A DNA stretch of 64,000 nucleotides from Leishmania mexicana MHOM/GT/2001/U1103. Taxonomy: Eukaryota > Euglenozoa > Kinetoplastea > Trypanosomatida > Trypanosomatidae. The stretch is from positions 224,594-288,593 of the forward strand of contig NC_018321.1 of assembly GCF_000234665.1 (NCBI RefSeq), written 5' to 3'. Position 1 is the first letter of the stretch, and each line of letters starts with the position of its first letter. The notes beneath the pieces were generated by a model. It searched no databases, was not told the origin of the DNA, and saw nothing but the letters and a program-made list of their open reading frames with translations. Positions 1 to 10,795 of this stretch are shown here, in pieces. The position numbers and the translations under genes are program-made.

Positions 1-3000
1 CGCGTCCGCTGACGCAGATGCGGCACCTAGAGACGCCAAGACCGAGGCGTTGACGCGAGTGTAGGCGACCTCAGTCAGTGAGGGCAACGCAAACACATTC
101 GCGTGCGGGTGCGAGATGCGCTGGTGATCGTCATTTTCGTGAAAGACGACGTCCGGTGGCCGCTGGCATCGCCGCAGCGAGTATGTCTTCTCCACTGCCG
201 CGACGCGGTTGCGCACAGACCACACGACATCACAATGGTGGTACGCCTCCACACCGCACGCCATCAGCCCCGTCACAGGTTTCGATGCAGCAGCCACTGT
301 CGTCAGGGCCAGCGGCCTCCCACCATCCACGGCGGTCGTGATGATCTGCGCCTCCTCCTGCTCCTCGACCGAGATAGTGCGCTCCACCAGGTACGGCGGG
401 TGCCGCGCCGACACGCACGGAGGCACGCGCCATTCCGCTACCTCATCCTTAAGCACCTCACGCGGTGCCACGAGCAGCACGCACCCCTCCTCCGTGTAGA
501 TGGACGCAAACGCCGGCACTATGGGCGGGGGTGGGAGGGCAACCACGTAGATCTGGTACTCGACGTGCGTGTCAGGGCACTGCGACGTGTAGGCAAAGGA
601 GTGCACCGCTCCGTCGATGACGGCGGTCAGCGACAGTGCTTCGCCAGTGTCCTGCGCGACAAACTCGAGAGTGCCGTTCGGCAGCATGCGTTGGACATTG
701 GGTACGCTGTTCGTGTCCAGCACCGCTGTGAGCTGCTCATCCACTGACAGGATGCGCAGCGGGGGGCGCGAGCGCCAGTAGCCGGTGGGTGCGTTGTCGC
801 TCAAAACATCTGCGCCGCTGCTGCCGCCGCCACGGGGAGCACTTTGGCGCTGCTGCAGAGCTGCGGGAGACGTTGAAGAAGCTGCGAGCGGCGATGTGGC
901 GTCTGCGAGGGCACGTGGAGCCGACACCACCCAGCGACGTGCATGCATAGGCAGCTCCACAGCAACCACGCGCGGGTAGCTCGCCAGACGGTGTACCACC
1001 AGTAGCGGGCGAGAATAGACCTCTACAATGAACAGTCCAGAGGATGGCGCCTCGGCACTCGGAATCGCAGGGACGACTCTGGTGTAGAGTGGGTCCAGGT
1101 TGGCCGTACCGATCAGCCTCTCCTCGCGCACGGCAACTCGCGCCACCCACACCACCTCGTACACGCCACGATGACTCATGCGCACAGAGGCATGCACCTC
1201 GCTGACGTCCCGTTGCGCATCGGGGACCGCGACACACAAGGCCAGCGAGGCGGCGCCCGTGTCCTTCGCTGTCATCGACGTAGCCTGCAGGCTGCTGCGT
1301 GCTTCGCAGCGGTAGGACCCCTCGCGCGCTGCCTCTGCGAGCCGCCCTGGGCCGGCGAGCCACGTTGTATTTGGCACGGTAACCTCCAGCCTCGGCTCCA
1401 CTCGCATTCGCATGAGCAGTTGCCGCAGAATCAGCGCCGACACGTCCTGATGCGCCCCGCACGCCGTCGTCGGCCCAGAGGTGGTGATGTGGGCCTGAAC
1501 CGCCCACACTTCGCGCCTCTCCAGGACGACAGGGTCGCAGACATCATCGACGTCGCGCACAAGGTAGGCGACAAGGTTGCGGCCGAGGAAGAGAGGCACC
1601 GATGCGCTGCCGTCCTCGCCGTCCCCGTCGGTGTCGTCGGCTTTCCGAGCCGGCGCGGACGTTTTTGTGTACGGATTGGCCAGCACGCGAGTGGGATGCT
1701 GTGGCAGCGGCTGATCGCGCAACGGTGCGTTCTCCCAGTAGCCGTAGTAGGCCAAGGGCCGCTGGCGGCCGAGCACAGCGCCCCTGCTGCCACCACTCAC
1801 CGAGCCGTGTCCAGCTCCACTGAACCACCCAGCACCGCTGGCCTTAGTGCTCGTACGATCAGCAGACTCCAACGATGACGTGGGGGAGGTGGAGTGTAGT
1901 GGGCAGTACGGGTCGAGGGCGGCCATCACGGCAGGATGTGCCATCGTGTGGTTAGTCAGTCGCATGGAGCGTCGAAACCCGAAGTGCGGCGCAGGGTGGA
2001 CAGACGGCAGCGCCCATGTGCGGTTCAACGGCAGTCGAAGGACGAAATGGCCATGTGCCACGCGCTCAGTCGACGCGGTGGCGGCAGATAGCCAGGAGGA
2101 AGTCTCAGCAGCGCTGAAACCCACCGCAGGCTCACCCTGTCCCGGATCTTCGCCCAAAGCTCTGGCCCCGCGGGCGAGAAGAGGTGGACCGAGCGGCTGG
2201 CGCGAGATACGCACGGAGACTTCATAGCGCACGTTCGGCTCGACAGCAAAGAACGGACTAGAAGCAGAGCTGTGAAGGCGACTGTCTGTTGAGGTCGATA
2301 CCGCAGAAGACCCAATGTCGCCGCCAGTGCTGCTAGCAGAGTAGTGTGGTACTGGCAACAGCCGTGAGTGCCGCAAGATGAGCGGACTGTACGTGGGGGG
2401 AGTTCTGGGACCGCTGCTGCAACCGCTATGATGTCTATCACTCCAAAGCCGATCCCCCAGTGGGGCGGCGCTGCCGGCCTCCTTGCCATCCGCGACTACG
2501 CTGCGCACCGTCCAAGTCACCAGCGAGGTGGGCGGCACTGGCGGGGTGACCTCGAAGGAAACAGCGAAAGCAATGGTGCCGTCCGCGCCACGGACCCTAC
2601 GAATGTGCTGCGACGCAGAAAACGGCGGCCGCGCCGACTTACGCACATCGGCGCCGTCGGTGCTGTTTGACGATGATGGAACGCCGCAGTGAGAGCCAAG
2701 CCCTACGATGCTGATCGGTGGCAGCGCATCTCGCTGCAGGTGCAGCGGCGGCATTACAGTCAGCATGTGCGGGCACTTACATTTTAGAACGCGGCTCGTA
2801 ATGTGCAGCTGCATGTCGGTGCTCGGCGCTAGCAGTGCCGTGCCCGCCGGCTCGCTGCTCTCCGCTTCCACCTTTACGGGTGTTGGCACAGCGCGAGCGT
2901 CGGTCCGCGCTGCAAATGCCGGATCAGCCGCGGCCGCCTCGTGGTTGGAGTCTAATCCACTCCTTCCGCCAGCAGAGAGCGATGGGGAAGATGCTATCAA

Positions 3001-3864
3001 CTTGAGCAGCGCCACTGGGGAGAGAGCGCCTGTTGTCAGTACCAGCACATCACCATCTCCATCGTTGTCCTCTGCCACATCCGCGTCTGTCAGGACGTAG
3101 CTGGTGTTGTACACTCGCCGGCGGCCCCAAGTGTCGACGGCAAAGATCAGCGCCTGCGGGAACAGCTCCCGCTTCTCGGCTGCGCTTAGTACTTGGAACG
3201 GAGAGGCCCGCAGCAGCTCTTGAAGAAAAATGTCATACAGCTCCGCGCTCCGCAGCAGCGTGCCATCGAACCTGTACTGGCAGCACAGGCTGAGCTTCAG
3301 CGTCAGAGCAACCGGCAGTGAGAGACTGTGCGGCGTGAGCAACTCTCCTGCAGTGAAGGAGCCGCTGGCCCACGCCACGGACGAGCGGGGGCACGTAAAG
3401 TCCGTCGCGCACATGGACGCTGTCGCCTCAGTGCTCGCTGCATCCGTGATGCCTTCACCGGCTGATGCTCGATATTCGGCCTGCGCAGAGAGGCGTGCGC
3501 GGCGGCCCTCATCGCGTGCGTGCTGCACAGCCGCAGCGACCTCCTCGTCGGTCGGTATGGTCACGGCCACATCGCGGCGATCGCTGGTCACTGCTACAAA
3601 TGTGTGTGGCGCCCCGAGCACCTGTTCGTTCAACTCCTTCAGACTTGCGTACACGTGGCTAGCGTCATCGCTACTCTGGGTGTTTTGAGCCTGCGAGGAG
3701 GACTGCTGAGGAGGAGCGGCGTGCGCTGGGAGAGGCCCCCACCTACTGCTGATACTGCCACTGCTCAAGAAGACATATATCAAGAGGCTGAGGAGCAGCG
3801 TCGGCAGACAACGTCGGCGCCGCACCGCCCTGCCGCCACCTGTCGAGGAGTGCGTTACAAGCAT
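1..3864 (-). CDS. Large predicted secretory or membrane glycoprotein, partial (C-terminus beyond left edge)
   Basis: The minus-strand frame from the ATG at 3862-3864 stays open for 1288 codons to the window edge, so the C-terminus is missing. The N-terminus has a basic cluster (residues 12-18, including RRRR) followed by a hydrophobic stretch (about 19-33) and an Ala-rich site around residues 47-50. This reads as a signal peptide or signal anchor. Many N-X-S/T sequons follow along the chain (for example NTS, NST, NRT, NHT, NTT, NGT, NAS), which supports entry into the ER. The rest looks beta-rich, with many Val/Thr stretches and scattered Cys, and I recognise no catalytic motif. A pyrimidine tract with AG lies about 45 nt upstream (near 3909). 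It may be a surface or ER-lumenal protein; any function would be a guess. The open frame over 3.8 kb makes the gene itself secure. Confidence 0.85.
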   Translation of the reverse strand, partial: MLVTHSSTGGGRAVRRRRCLPTLLLSLLIYVFLSSGSISSRWGPLPAHAAPPQQSSSQAQNTQSSDDASHVYASLKELNEQVLGAPHTFVAVTSDRRDVAVTIPTDEEVAAAVQHARDEGRRARLSAQAEYRASAGEGITDAASTEATASMCATDFTCPRSSVAWASGSFTAGELLTPHSLSLPVALTLKLSLCCQYRFDGTLLRSAELYDIFLQELLRASPFQVLSAAEKRELFPQALIFAVDTWGRRRVYNTSYVLTDADVAEDNDGDGDVLVLTTGALSPVALLKLIASSPSLSAGGRSGLDSNHEAAAADPAFAARTDARAVPTPVKVEAESSEPAGTALLAPSTDMQLHITSRVLKCKCPHMLTVMPPLHLQRDALPPISIVGLGSHCGVPSSSNSTDGADVRKSARPPFSASQHIRRVRGADGTIAFAVSFEVTPPVPPTSLVTWTVRSVVADGKEAGSAAPLGDRLWSDRHHSGCSSGPRTPPTYSPLILRHSRLLPVPHYSASSTGGDIGSSAVSTSTDSRLHSSASSPFFAVEPNVRYEVSVRISRQPLGPPLLARGARALGEDPGQGEPAVGFSAAETSSWLSAATASTERVAHGHFVLRLPLNRTWALPSVHPAPHFGFRRSMRLTNHTMAHPAVMAALDPYCPLHSTSPTSSLESADRTSTKASGAGWFSGAGHGSVSGGSRGAVLGRQRPLAYYGYWENAPLRDQPLPQHPTRVLANPYTKTSAPARKADDTDGDGEDGSASVPLFLGRNLVAYLVRDVDDVCDPVVLERREVWAVQAHITTSGPTTACGAHQDVSALILRQLLMRMRVEPRLEVTVPNTTWLAGPGRLAEAAREGSYRCEARSSLQATSMTAKDTGAASLALCVAVPDAQRDVSEVHASVRMSHRGVYEVVWVARVAVREERLIGTANLDPLYTRVVPAIPSAEAPSSGLFIVEVYSRPLLVVHRLASYPRVVAVELPMHARRWVVSAPRALADATSPLAASSTSPAALQQRQSAPRGGGSSGADVLSDNAPTGYWRSRPPLRILSVDEQLTAVLDTNSVPNVQRMLPNGTLEFVAQDTGEALSLTAVIDGAVHSFAYTSQCPDTHVEYQIYVVALPPPPIVPAFASIYTEEGCVLLVAPREVLKDEVAEWRVPPCVSARHPPYLVERTISVEEQEEAQIITTAVDGGRPLALTTVAAASKPVTGLMACGVEAYHHCDVVWSVRNRVAAVEKTYSLRRCQRPPDVVFHENDDHQRISHPHANVFALPSLTEVAYTRVNASVLASLGAASASADA

Positions 3865-3908
3865 GCTAAGGCGCAAGGTCCGGAAAAGTTCAGGGAAGGA
3901 GAAGCACG

Positions 3909-3923
3909 CTGAGAGCAAAAGAC
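3909..3923 (-). promoter_or_regulatory. Candidate trans-splice acceptor for the glycoprotein gene
   Basis: On the minus strand a short pyrimidine-rich stretch (TCTTTTGCTCTC) ends in CAG at 3910-3909, about 45 nt before the ATG at 3864. A second AG sits at 3867-3866, one base before the ATG. Either would keep 3864 as the first AUG. This is a pattern match only. Confidence 0.4.
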
Positions 3924-5014
3924 CGCCCTGTGCGTGGTTGCGCGTGCGTGCGCAGAAGACACAGACACACGGATAGACGGCCGGATGCGGTCAGCAACAG
4001 AAGGCGATGCCGTGCAACAAACGTCGAAGAAACGGCACCAACACAGCAACCCACAGAGAGAACGGCTCTGACTGGGGCGCGCAGCGAAGAGCGTCGAGGA
4101 AACGGCGGACAGGATGGATGGAGGAGGGGTGGGTGGGTCGATGTGTACAGGGACACACACACAGAGATGATGATGATCTAAAGCATACGTAAGTAAGTGC
4201 GTGGAGGCGTAGTGGGGAAGGGGGGGTTCTTCACCTTTACGTGACGCCCTTCGACGCTTGACCGTTACCGTCGGGCCCCAAGACCGATTCGAGCGTGCGC
4301 GAAACCACGGGTTAACCTTTAGCGAAACGCCACGCGAGCCGGGAAGACTTCGGTACTCCTCCCCCCTCTCCTGCCACCCCTTATGGCCTCTGTTTGGCCG
4401 CCCTCCAACCAGCAGCCCTGGTCCTCGAGTGTGGAAGAGAGCGGAGGACGGTAAATCCGCCGCGTAGACGCAAGCCGCACAAGGCGCAAAAGGGGAACGG
4501 GGAGGGGGAGACGCGGAGACAGAGGCGTGGTGTCTCTGCCTGCGAGCACGTCTTGATCCCTGCGGTCCCTGGCGATGGTGCCGCTGTCGCTGGCCCTCTC
4601 TCCCTTCGTGTCTGTCGCACGTCTCTCTCCCTCTCTCCTTCTCTCCAGCTCTGTGGGTTATCTCCTCTTCCACCTGTTGCTACTATCTGTCTGGTATCGA
4701 GGGCGTTTAACTTGACGTCCTGTGAGGGTGACGGTGACGGCGATGGCGGTGTTGGCGGAGCGCGTCCACCGTGTTCGTGCGCGTGTATGCGTTTAGGAAG
4801 GCGAGGCGTCGTGCAACAGGAAGTGGTGGGGGAGTCGCATGAGGCAAGGGTTGCCGCGGGTGGCGGGGAGCACACACACACACACCCAACGCATAGCACA
4901 AGACATCAATGGCGATCAGCTGGGCAAGTGTTCGTGATGGAGGCACCGCCGCTCAGCAGAGTCAACGAGCGGCACGCAAAGAGCGCACGGAGAGCAAGAG
5001 TGACATGACTTTTT

Positions 5015-5640
5015 CTATTCCAATGTGAGCCCACTCCGCTGCCAGGCAACGCGCAGTCCACACCTCCGCCCTCCAGCCTCCCCGGCCCTGCCACAGGCCA
5101 GCCGTCGCGTGGCGCGACGCAGCCCTAGACACACGCCGGTACAGCAATGCGCCCGCTCCGCCACCGGCGCACGGCCTCGCCATCGAGCTCCACCCACACC
5201 CCACTCCGCAGGCCGCCTCACAGCCGCTCCCGCCATGCCGGCCACCGCCCCTCGTGCACCCTCCCCCCGCCTCGCGGTGGCGCAGGCTCCCTCCACCAGT
5301 GGGCAGCGAGGGCCGCGTGACAGATGCCTTCGAGCCACGCTGGCGCTCTGCTTGTCACGGCGGCGGCACAAGCGTGCTCGCGGTCGCAGGTCGCTCCGAC
5401 GCCACGCCATCCACCACCTGGCCGCCGACACCAGTCGCCGTGCATCGCTCTGACCCCCGCACGTCGTCGGTGCTCGACCCTCGTCGCGGCCACGAGCGGC
5501 TCGGCATTTGGCTGGGGGTAGGGCAGGGGCGGGACTGCCTGGCTTTCTCTCGCACGGAGAGGAGAGTGGGGGTGTGCTGGGGCCCTGTGAGGCCATGCAC
5601 TGGGCCGGTGTGGCCCCCTTCACCCCCCACCTCGCTCACC
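5015..5640 (-). mobile_element. SIDER-like short degenerate retroposon (tentative)
   Basis: This block of about 600 bp is GC-rich, has mixed sequence rather than simple repeats, and has no believable coding frame. It sits between AC, GA and CT tracts. On the minus strand it ends next to an A-rich stretch (AATAGAAAAAG, near 5015), as expected of a non-LTR retroposon tail. Size, sense orientation relative to the genes and intergenic position fit the Leishmania SIDER family of about 0.5-kb degenerate retroposons. The assignment rests on size, texture and a general resemblance; I could not align it. Confidence 0.4.
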
Positions 5641-7088
5641 TCACCGTCTCACCGGGTCGTCATGCGTGGAGGGTATAGGGAGAAGCAGAGGAACACGCGA
5701 TGGGCAGTCACGTGTGAGCGAGCGCCATCACACCAATGTACGATCACGCACACACACACACTAGGAAACAAGTGACTGCGCACATGTGTGGTCCACGCGG
5801 AGGAGGACGACAGCGGGAGCGAAAGCCCCGTGTCATCTGCGTTGCGTGCGCTGTCCGCACGAGCTCGCCGAAGCCGGGGCAGCGGGTGAGCGGTGATTTA
5901 CGTAGTTGACGGAGAGGCAGCGCCAGTGACGATAAACAGGGATAGGGGTTTGTGGCAGAGGAGCAAGACAGGTCGCGAGTCGAGGATGTCGATGTAAAGG
6001 CGCAGGAGAGGGAAAGAGAGACGAGCACGCCGACGAAAGGACAACTCCTACGCGGCTCTTGCACCTTCACCCCTTCGATGCAGACCGTTTCACAGGCCCT
6101 CCCACTTACACGCATCCCTCGCGCTCCCGCCGCGCTGTCCTCTGACGGCTTGTCGATGGCCACCGCCGTCGCTGACGACCAGCTGCAGTCTATCACCACA
6201 TCCCCACCTTCCAAGTTAGCCTCTCCTTACGCGCACGTGCATTCCGCTACTTTCTCCCGTCTCCGTGTGCTCTTCGTCTCCGCTGCTTCGCTCCTCCGTT
6301 GCTACGCGGTGTGGGCATGACAGGGCCTACCTGAACGTCACGTGATACACCCCTTGTTTACCAGCGTTGTCCCTCTCGCCTGCTGGTTGGCTGGACAGTG
6401 AAGAGAGCGAGCGCGCGAGGCGGAAGGAAAAAGAAACGTGAAGCGAGCGTATGACGTGTAGAAGGATGAGCGAAGATGGCGTCGGCGGAAGGGCGTGTCA
6501 TAACGATGAGCGTGCGAGTGCGTCATCGAATTTTTGAGATGTGCGTTGATGCGTGGTGGTGGGGGGAGAGAAGCGAAGAAGGGCGCGCGTGCACGCGGAT
6601 GCGCACAGGCGAACACACCAAAGAAAAGCGCGGCTAAGCCGCTCATCTACTTTTTCCACGTCGCTGCGTCTTGTGTGATGAGCTTGGCAGGTGCCTTGAG
6701 CAGTGCTGCTCAAGTCCCATTCGTTTGTGGGTGCATAGATAGCTATGCGTTTTCCCTGACCTGACGCGTCGCATGAACTCGCACGCGCCTACACAGCAGA
6801 CATGCAGAAGCATGCACAAGCGGAGTATATGGGATGGGGAGAGAAGGAGGATGGTGACGATGCTGATGATGGTTCGAAAGATGACGATGGCAGTGAGCAC
6901 AACGAGAGGAGACACCCGACATCAGCTTGCATGTCTCCAAAGTACATGTGCGTGCCCCATTGTGTGCGCGCCTTGTGAGCGGATGCGTGCAGTGCCCGCA
7001 AGAGAATCAATAAACTGAAAGAGGGAAGGAGTGGAGAAGCAATCGATGGTGGGATAATGACGAGCTGAGGTACGTGCGTGTACGTGTG

Positions 7089-7110
7089 CGTGTGTGTGTG
7101 TGTGTGTGTG
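7089..7110. repeat. (GT)n microsatellite
   Basis: A nearly pure GT dinucleotide run on the plus strand in the long intergenic gap. Confidence 0.9.
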
Positions 7111-8156
7111 GACCAGGAAGAGGTCCACCGCCAATGAGTACGAGTCCCAACGCCCAACGTAACGCATTGCACGCACACGGCGTCAGAAAAGCAAGCAGGC
7201 ACACCTGCCCTCGCACACAAGCAACGAGCATGGGCCGGCCACCACTGGCGTTGGCCTCCCTCTGCATCGGTAGCATCTTCCGTTCTGGGCTTTTGTTTTG
7301 ATGGTGGTGTTGGGCGTTGAAGATAAGAAACCAGGGAAAAGGACGGAAGAGTGAGAGAGTGAGAGGGAGGGGGGGAGCGTGCACGCGGCGGTAGGGAGGA
7401 AGCATAAGTCTGATGAACAGACGGAGGGAGATGAAAAGTGTCACCTCACAGACACAGAGAAAGGGTGAAAGTGACACATGACAACAACGACAGCATAGAT
7501 GACGAAGACAATATAGAGAGAGAGAAGGGGGCGGGGTTGTGTGTGCGTGGGAGAGGGCGGGAGGGGCGGGCGAGCAAGGCGCCCTTGGACATACGTACAC
7601 ATGCACACGCAGGCACACAGACAGAGAGAGAGGCAGAGAGTAAAAAAGGCAACGCCCCGTGAAAAAAAAGGGAAGGAAAAGACGCACTTAACAGAGGAGA
7701 GAGAGGGGGAGGGAGCGGAAGGGGGGCGGAGGGCGGAGGACGTTCAACATCCGTAAACCATTCAAGAAACGTACACCAAGCACGGAAACGAGGCGGGACG
7801 AGACCCGCACGGCACACGCCATCAATGTGAGGTGTTGCTGGGGGGTTGGCTCGCCTCCCCCTTTTTTGTTTACTGGAGGTGTGGGCGTGTGTGCGTGTTA
7901 CACCACTCTCTCGCCTCTTGCTGCTGACGCCATCCTCTCTGTCATCTCACCCCCCCACCGCCACCACCACTACCACTACCTTCCTCTTTCTCCTCTCCGG
8001 TACACCAAGGCAACATGTCGCGACCGTCCGCAAGGCATGCGTAGGTGCGTGCGTGTACTCCTCCTTATCCGTAGTTCACGTCCCCGAGTAAGCAAACGCT
8101 GTGCAGCCTAGCACCGATTCGTAGAACCGTTGTGTCGCCCCGCACACACGCACACA

Positions 8157-8203
8157 CAGACAGACAGACAGACAGACATCGGCAGCAGCAGCAGCAGCAG
8201 CAG
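8157..8203. repeat. Compound (CAGA)n and (GCA)n repeat
   Basis: Five tandem CAGA units are followed after a few bases by seven GCA units. The place is non-coding, so this is a simple-sequence repeat and not a polyglutamine tract. Confidence 0.9.
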
Positions 8204-8375
8204 GAACCAAAGAGCACACAGACGATGGAAGGAGAGCAACAGTGGATAGCACGACAGAAAACAATTTTGAGTGCTCACGGAGCGAGCAACGAAAGGGAGC
8301 GAGAACTGCGGCTCCGAGAGAAAAAGCGAAAAGCAGCAAAGCACTTCCCCATCGAGTGGCTGGAGACACGTGCGT

Positions 8376-8381
<6 letters not shown>

Positions 8382-8416
<35 letters not shown>
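8382..8416. repeat. (GT)n microsatellite, 35 bp
   Basis: An uninterrupted GT run on the plus strand, the longest GT tract in the window. It accounts for the alternating Cys-Val and His-Thr peptides in spurious ORFs here. Confidence 0.95.
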
Positions 8417-8419
<3 letters not shown>

Positions 8420-9177
8420 TGACGACGCCAAGCATCTGCGGAACAACGCGCTTGTGTGCATCCCCCGCAGTGGAGAGTAGGGATGGGAATGGGGTCGAAA
8501 GAGCCGGAGGAGAAGGCCGCGGTGGGCAGGCTGCGGCGATTTTGCGTATAGACAGCAGACACACACACACACAGCACAGGGAAACAGACACCCACGCACT
8601 CGCTGACGGGCGCTTCGGAACGAAATCAGGCAAGTGAAAATACAACCAAAAACGCTGCAGCAGCGCTCTCTTGGGACCATGCCTCGTGCTGGATGACACA
8701 CACACACGTCCGCTCTTTCCCGTGAAGCGCGCGGTTGCGGGTGTGCGTGTGTGTGTGGGGGGGATGAATGGTGGGGGCAAGCCGACAGAGGCTCAAGCAC
8801 GGTGAAAGAAAAATGAAAAATGAAAGCGAATGCCAATCGAAAATGGCCTGCAACGCACGCGCGCATCGGCGGCAACAGCACACCACAACGAAAAGAGTCG
8901 GTCTACATAGTGATGAGCAGCGCAGGAGCGAACACCCACAGTGAGAAGGAGAGAGGGAAAACAGAGAGAAAGACAAGCAACTAAGAGGCCAGGCGAGGGA
9001 AGCCGCCGGTGTAGGCGGAAGGCGACGGTCGAGGGGGAAGCGAGAGAGGAGAGTGAGGCAAGACCAGCAGTTTTCAGCACAAACCTTTACAGACAAAACC
9101 GCAAAAGAAACCGAAGCGAGCGAGAGACTGAGCGAGAGGTTGTATGTTTGGACCTCGGCCTGTGCCCTCGTCTCTGT

Positions 9178-9183
<6 letters not shown>

Positions 9184-9210
<27 letters not shown>
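9184..9210. repeat. (GT)n microsatellite
   Basis: Uninterrupted GT run on the plus strand in the non-coding gap. Confidence 0.95.
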
Positions 9211-10721
9211 CATCTGGCGAGCGTGTCAACGACGTACACGTACGTGCCACAAATGTCCAAGCGATAATCAACAAGTACATAACAGCAACAGTCATCAAAG
9301 CACTACGAAGAAAATTAGCCAGCGAGCGAACACGGCAAGGGCGCATGACGGGGGGCCGCTCCCTCTCACGCAACGCGCTCACTCTGCCCCCTCCCCCGTC
9401 CTCCTCTTTGCCTCTCCACCACCTCGTTGGTCACCCTCCCTCTCTCGCTCGACTTCGCTCATGCATCGGTCCACTTTATTGGCCGTTCTTTTTTTTCGCG
9501 TGGCTAAAGCCTTCTCTCCGGCCCCTCATCATCCCTCACGCATATCGCCTCGCCATCGTCGGCACGCTCACTCCTTTACAGCTTCGGCCGAAGGGCGCAT
9601 TTTGTGGGGGGCGGGGTGGCGCAGCATCGTGGTGGCGGTCCAACTGTGTGGCAGCGCGTCCGGTTGTCTCTCTCTCTCCGCGCACGCCGACAAAGCCTGT
9701 CACCTGCCCCCTCTCTGCTTCGTCTTACATCACTCCCAAGTGCACAGACTCGCCGCCTGTCGCCCCTTATTGACGTCCGTCAGCGCGCCTCTGCAGCCTC
9801 GTCTCCGCCTACGCGTCACGCCACCGCGGCCCACGTCGCTCGCGTTCTTCTCCCCGCCCCTCCGCCCTCGTTGCCATGAGACAGGAGGAGGCGGAGGTGG
9901 TGGCGGCGATGAAGGACACGACGGCACACGATAGCAAGGGAAGGAACAGCGGAGATGAGGTGCGAGTGATGTGGCGGAGTATGGTGTGGGTTGCCGTAGG
10001 AGACGGCAAGGGAGCAAGCGAGGCGAGGCAAGGTGCACAGCACGCTGCGGACATCCCCAGCGTGCACAGCAGCGAACATAAAAAAAGCAGAATAAGGCGC
10101 GGCACGGAGAGAAGTCGCACGATACTCGTTGGCCCACAAATGTAGCCCCGTGACTCCCATCTCTCTCTCTCCTCCTCCTCCCCGCCAACACTGCCTTGAT
10201 AGGGTTGCGCGACGTCGTGCGAGACGAGCGAGAGACACTGCGAGGGATGTGGCACAGGCGTCTCTGCCGCTGTCTCGGTGCCTGTGCCCGTGCTCGCGTA
10301 TATGCATGTCTCCTCTCGCTCTCTCACACTGGCACGGGGTCTTTGCACTTCTACACACGCTAGCGACACACCATGGCGAAGAGAAGGAGAGGTCTTCCCA
10401 TGCGTGGCGACTTTCGGGGTCGGGCCCTACGTGAGGGCAGCCTCCTGCGTGAGTCCCGTACGGGGGGAGGAGGGGAGGAGGGGAGAGAGAACCAAGAAAC
10501 CGGCACAAGTAAAAGCCCCATCACGAACCCAAGAAGAGATGCCCGCACGGCGCCCACACACTCCCCTCCCCTCCCCACACAGGATGGCGCGGTGTCTGAG
10601 CAGCCTCTGATCCTGTGAAGGGAGTAAAAGAGGGGTTGTGTGTGTGTGTGGGTGTGTGTGTGCACAGCGAGGGAAACAGACCCATGACAGTACACACGCA
10701 CACGCACAGATACATGTATAC

Positions 10722-10758
10722 GTGTGTGTGTGTGTGTGTGCGTGTATATATATATATA
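10722..10758. repeat. Compound (GT)n-(TA)n repeat just past the PhzF-family stop codon
   Basis: A GT run (10722-10740) is followed by a TA run (10745-10758). It starts about 38 nt downstream of the stop codon of the gene at 10796-12397, so it should lie early in that mRNA's 3' UTR. Confidence 0.9.
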
Positions 10759-10795
10759 CGTGCATGTACGCATGCGCGCGTGTGCCTGTCACGCC

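Larger units (their letters stand above)
3865..10795. other. 6.9-kb intergenic region without a convincing gene
   Basis: No ORF here looks like a protein on either strand. The longest ones (for example 293 aa on plus at 9053-9934, 257 aa on minus at 8108-8881) are frames through GT/CA, GA and CT tracts, giving runs such as CVCVCV or HTHTHT. The region contains a GC-rich non-repetitive block at about 5015-5640 listed separately as SIDER-like. It also has dinucleotide repeats at 7089-7110, 8382-8416 and 9184-9210 and a CAGA/GCA repeat at 8157-8203. It should hold the 3' UTR of the PhzF-family gene and the 5' UTR of the glycoprotein gene. I found no tRNA-like B box with a matching fold. It is far longer than the other spacers in the window. 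Confidence 0.7.

Noticed and set aside
737..1507. 256-aa minus-strand ORF
   Set aside because: It is a different frame inside the large glycoprotein gene, whose own frame is open across all 3.86 kb.
4280..4300. tRNA B-box-like GATTCGAG
   Set aside because: No matching A box, acceptor stem or anticodon arm is visible around it.
5015..5623. 202-aa minus-strand ORF in the SIDER-like block
   Set aside because: Arg/Ala/Gly-rich sequence of the kind given by any GC-rich DNA; several other frames are equally open and no domain is seen.
8181..8203. Polyglutamine-coding tract
   Set aside because: The GCA repeat is in non-coding DNA with no supported reading frame.
8076..8881. Minus-strand ORFs of 234 and 257 aa
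   Set aside because: They overlap each other in different frames and consist largely of His-Thr and Cys-Val repeats from CA/GT tracts.
9053..9934. 293-aa ORF on the plus strand in the long gap
   Set aside because: It contains translated GT repeat (CVCVCV) and poly-Gly and Pro/Ser runs, with no domain. It was treated as noise, though the gap itself is flagged.
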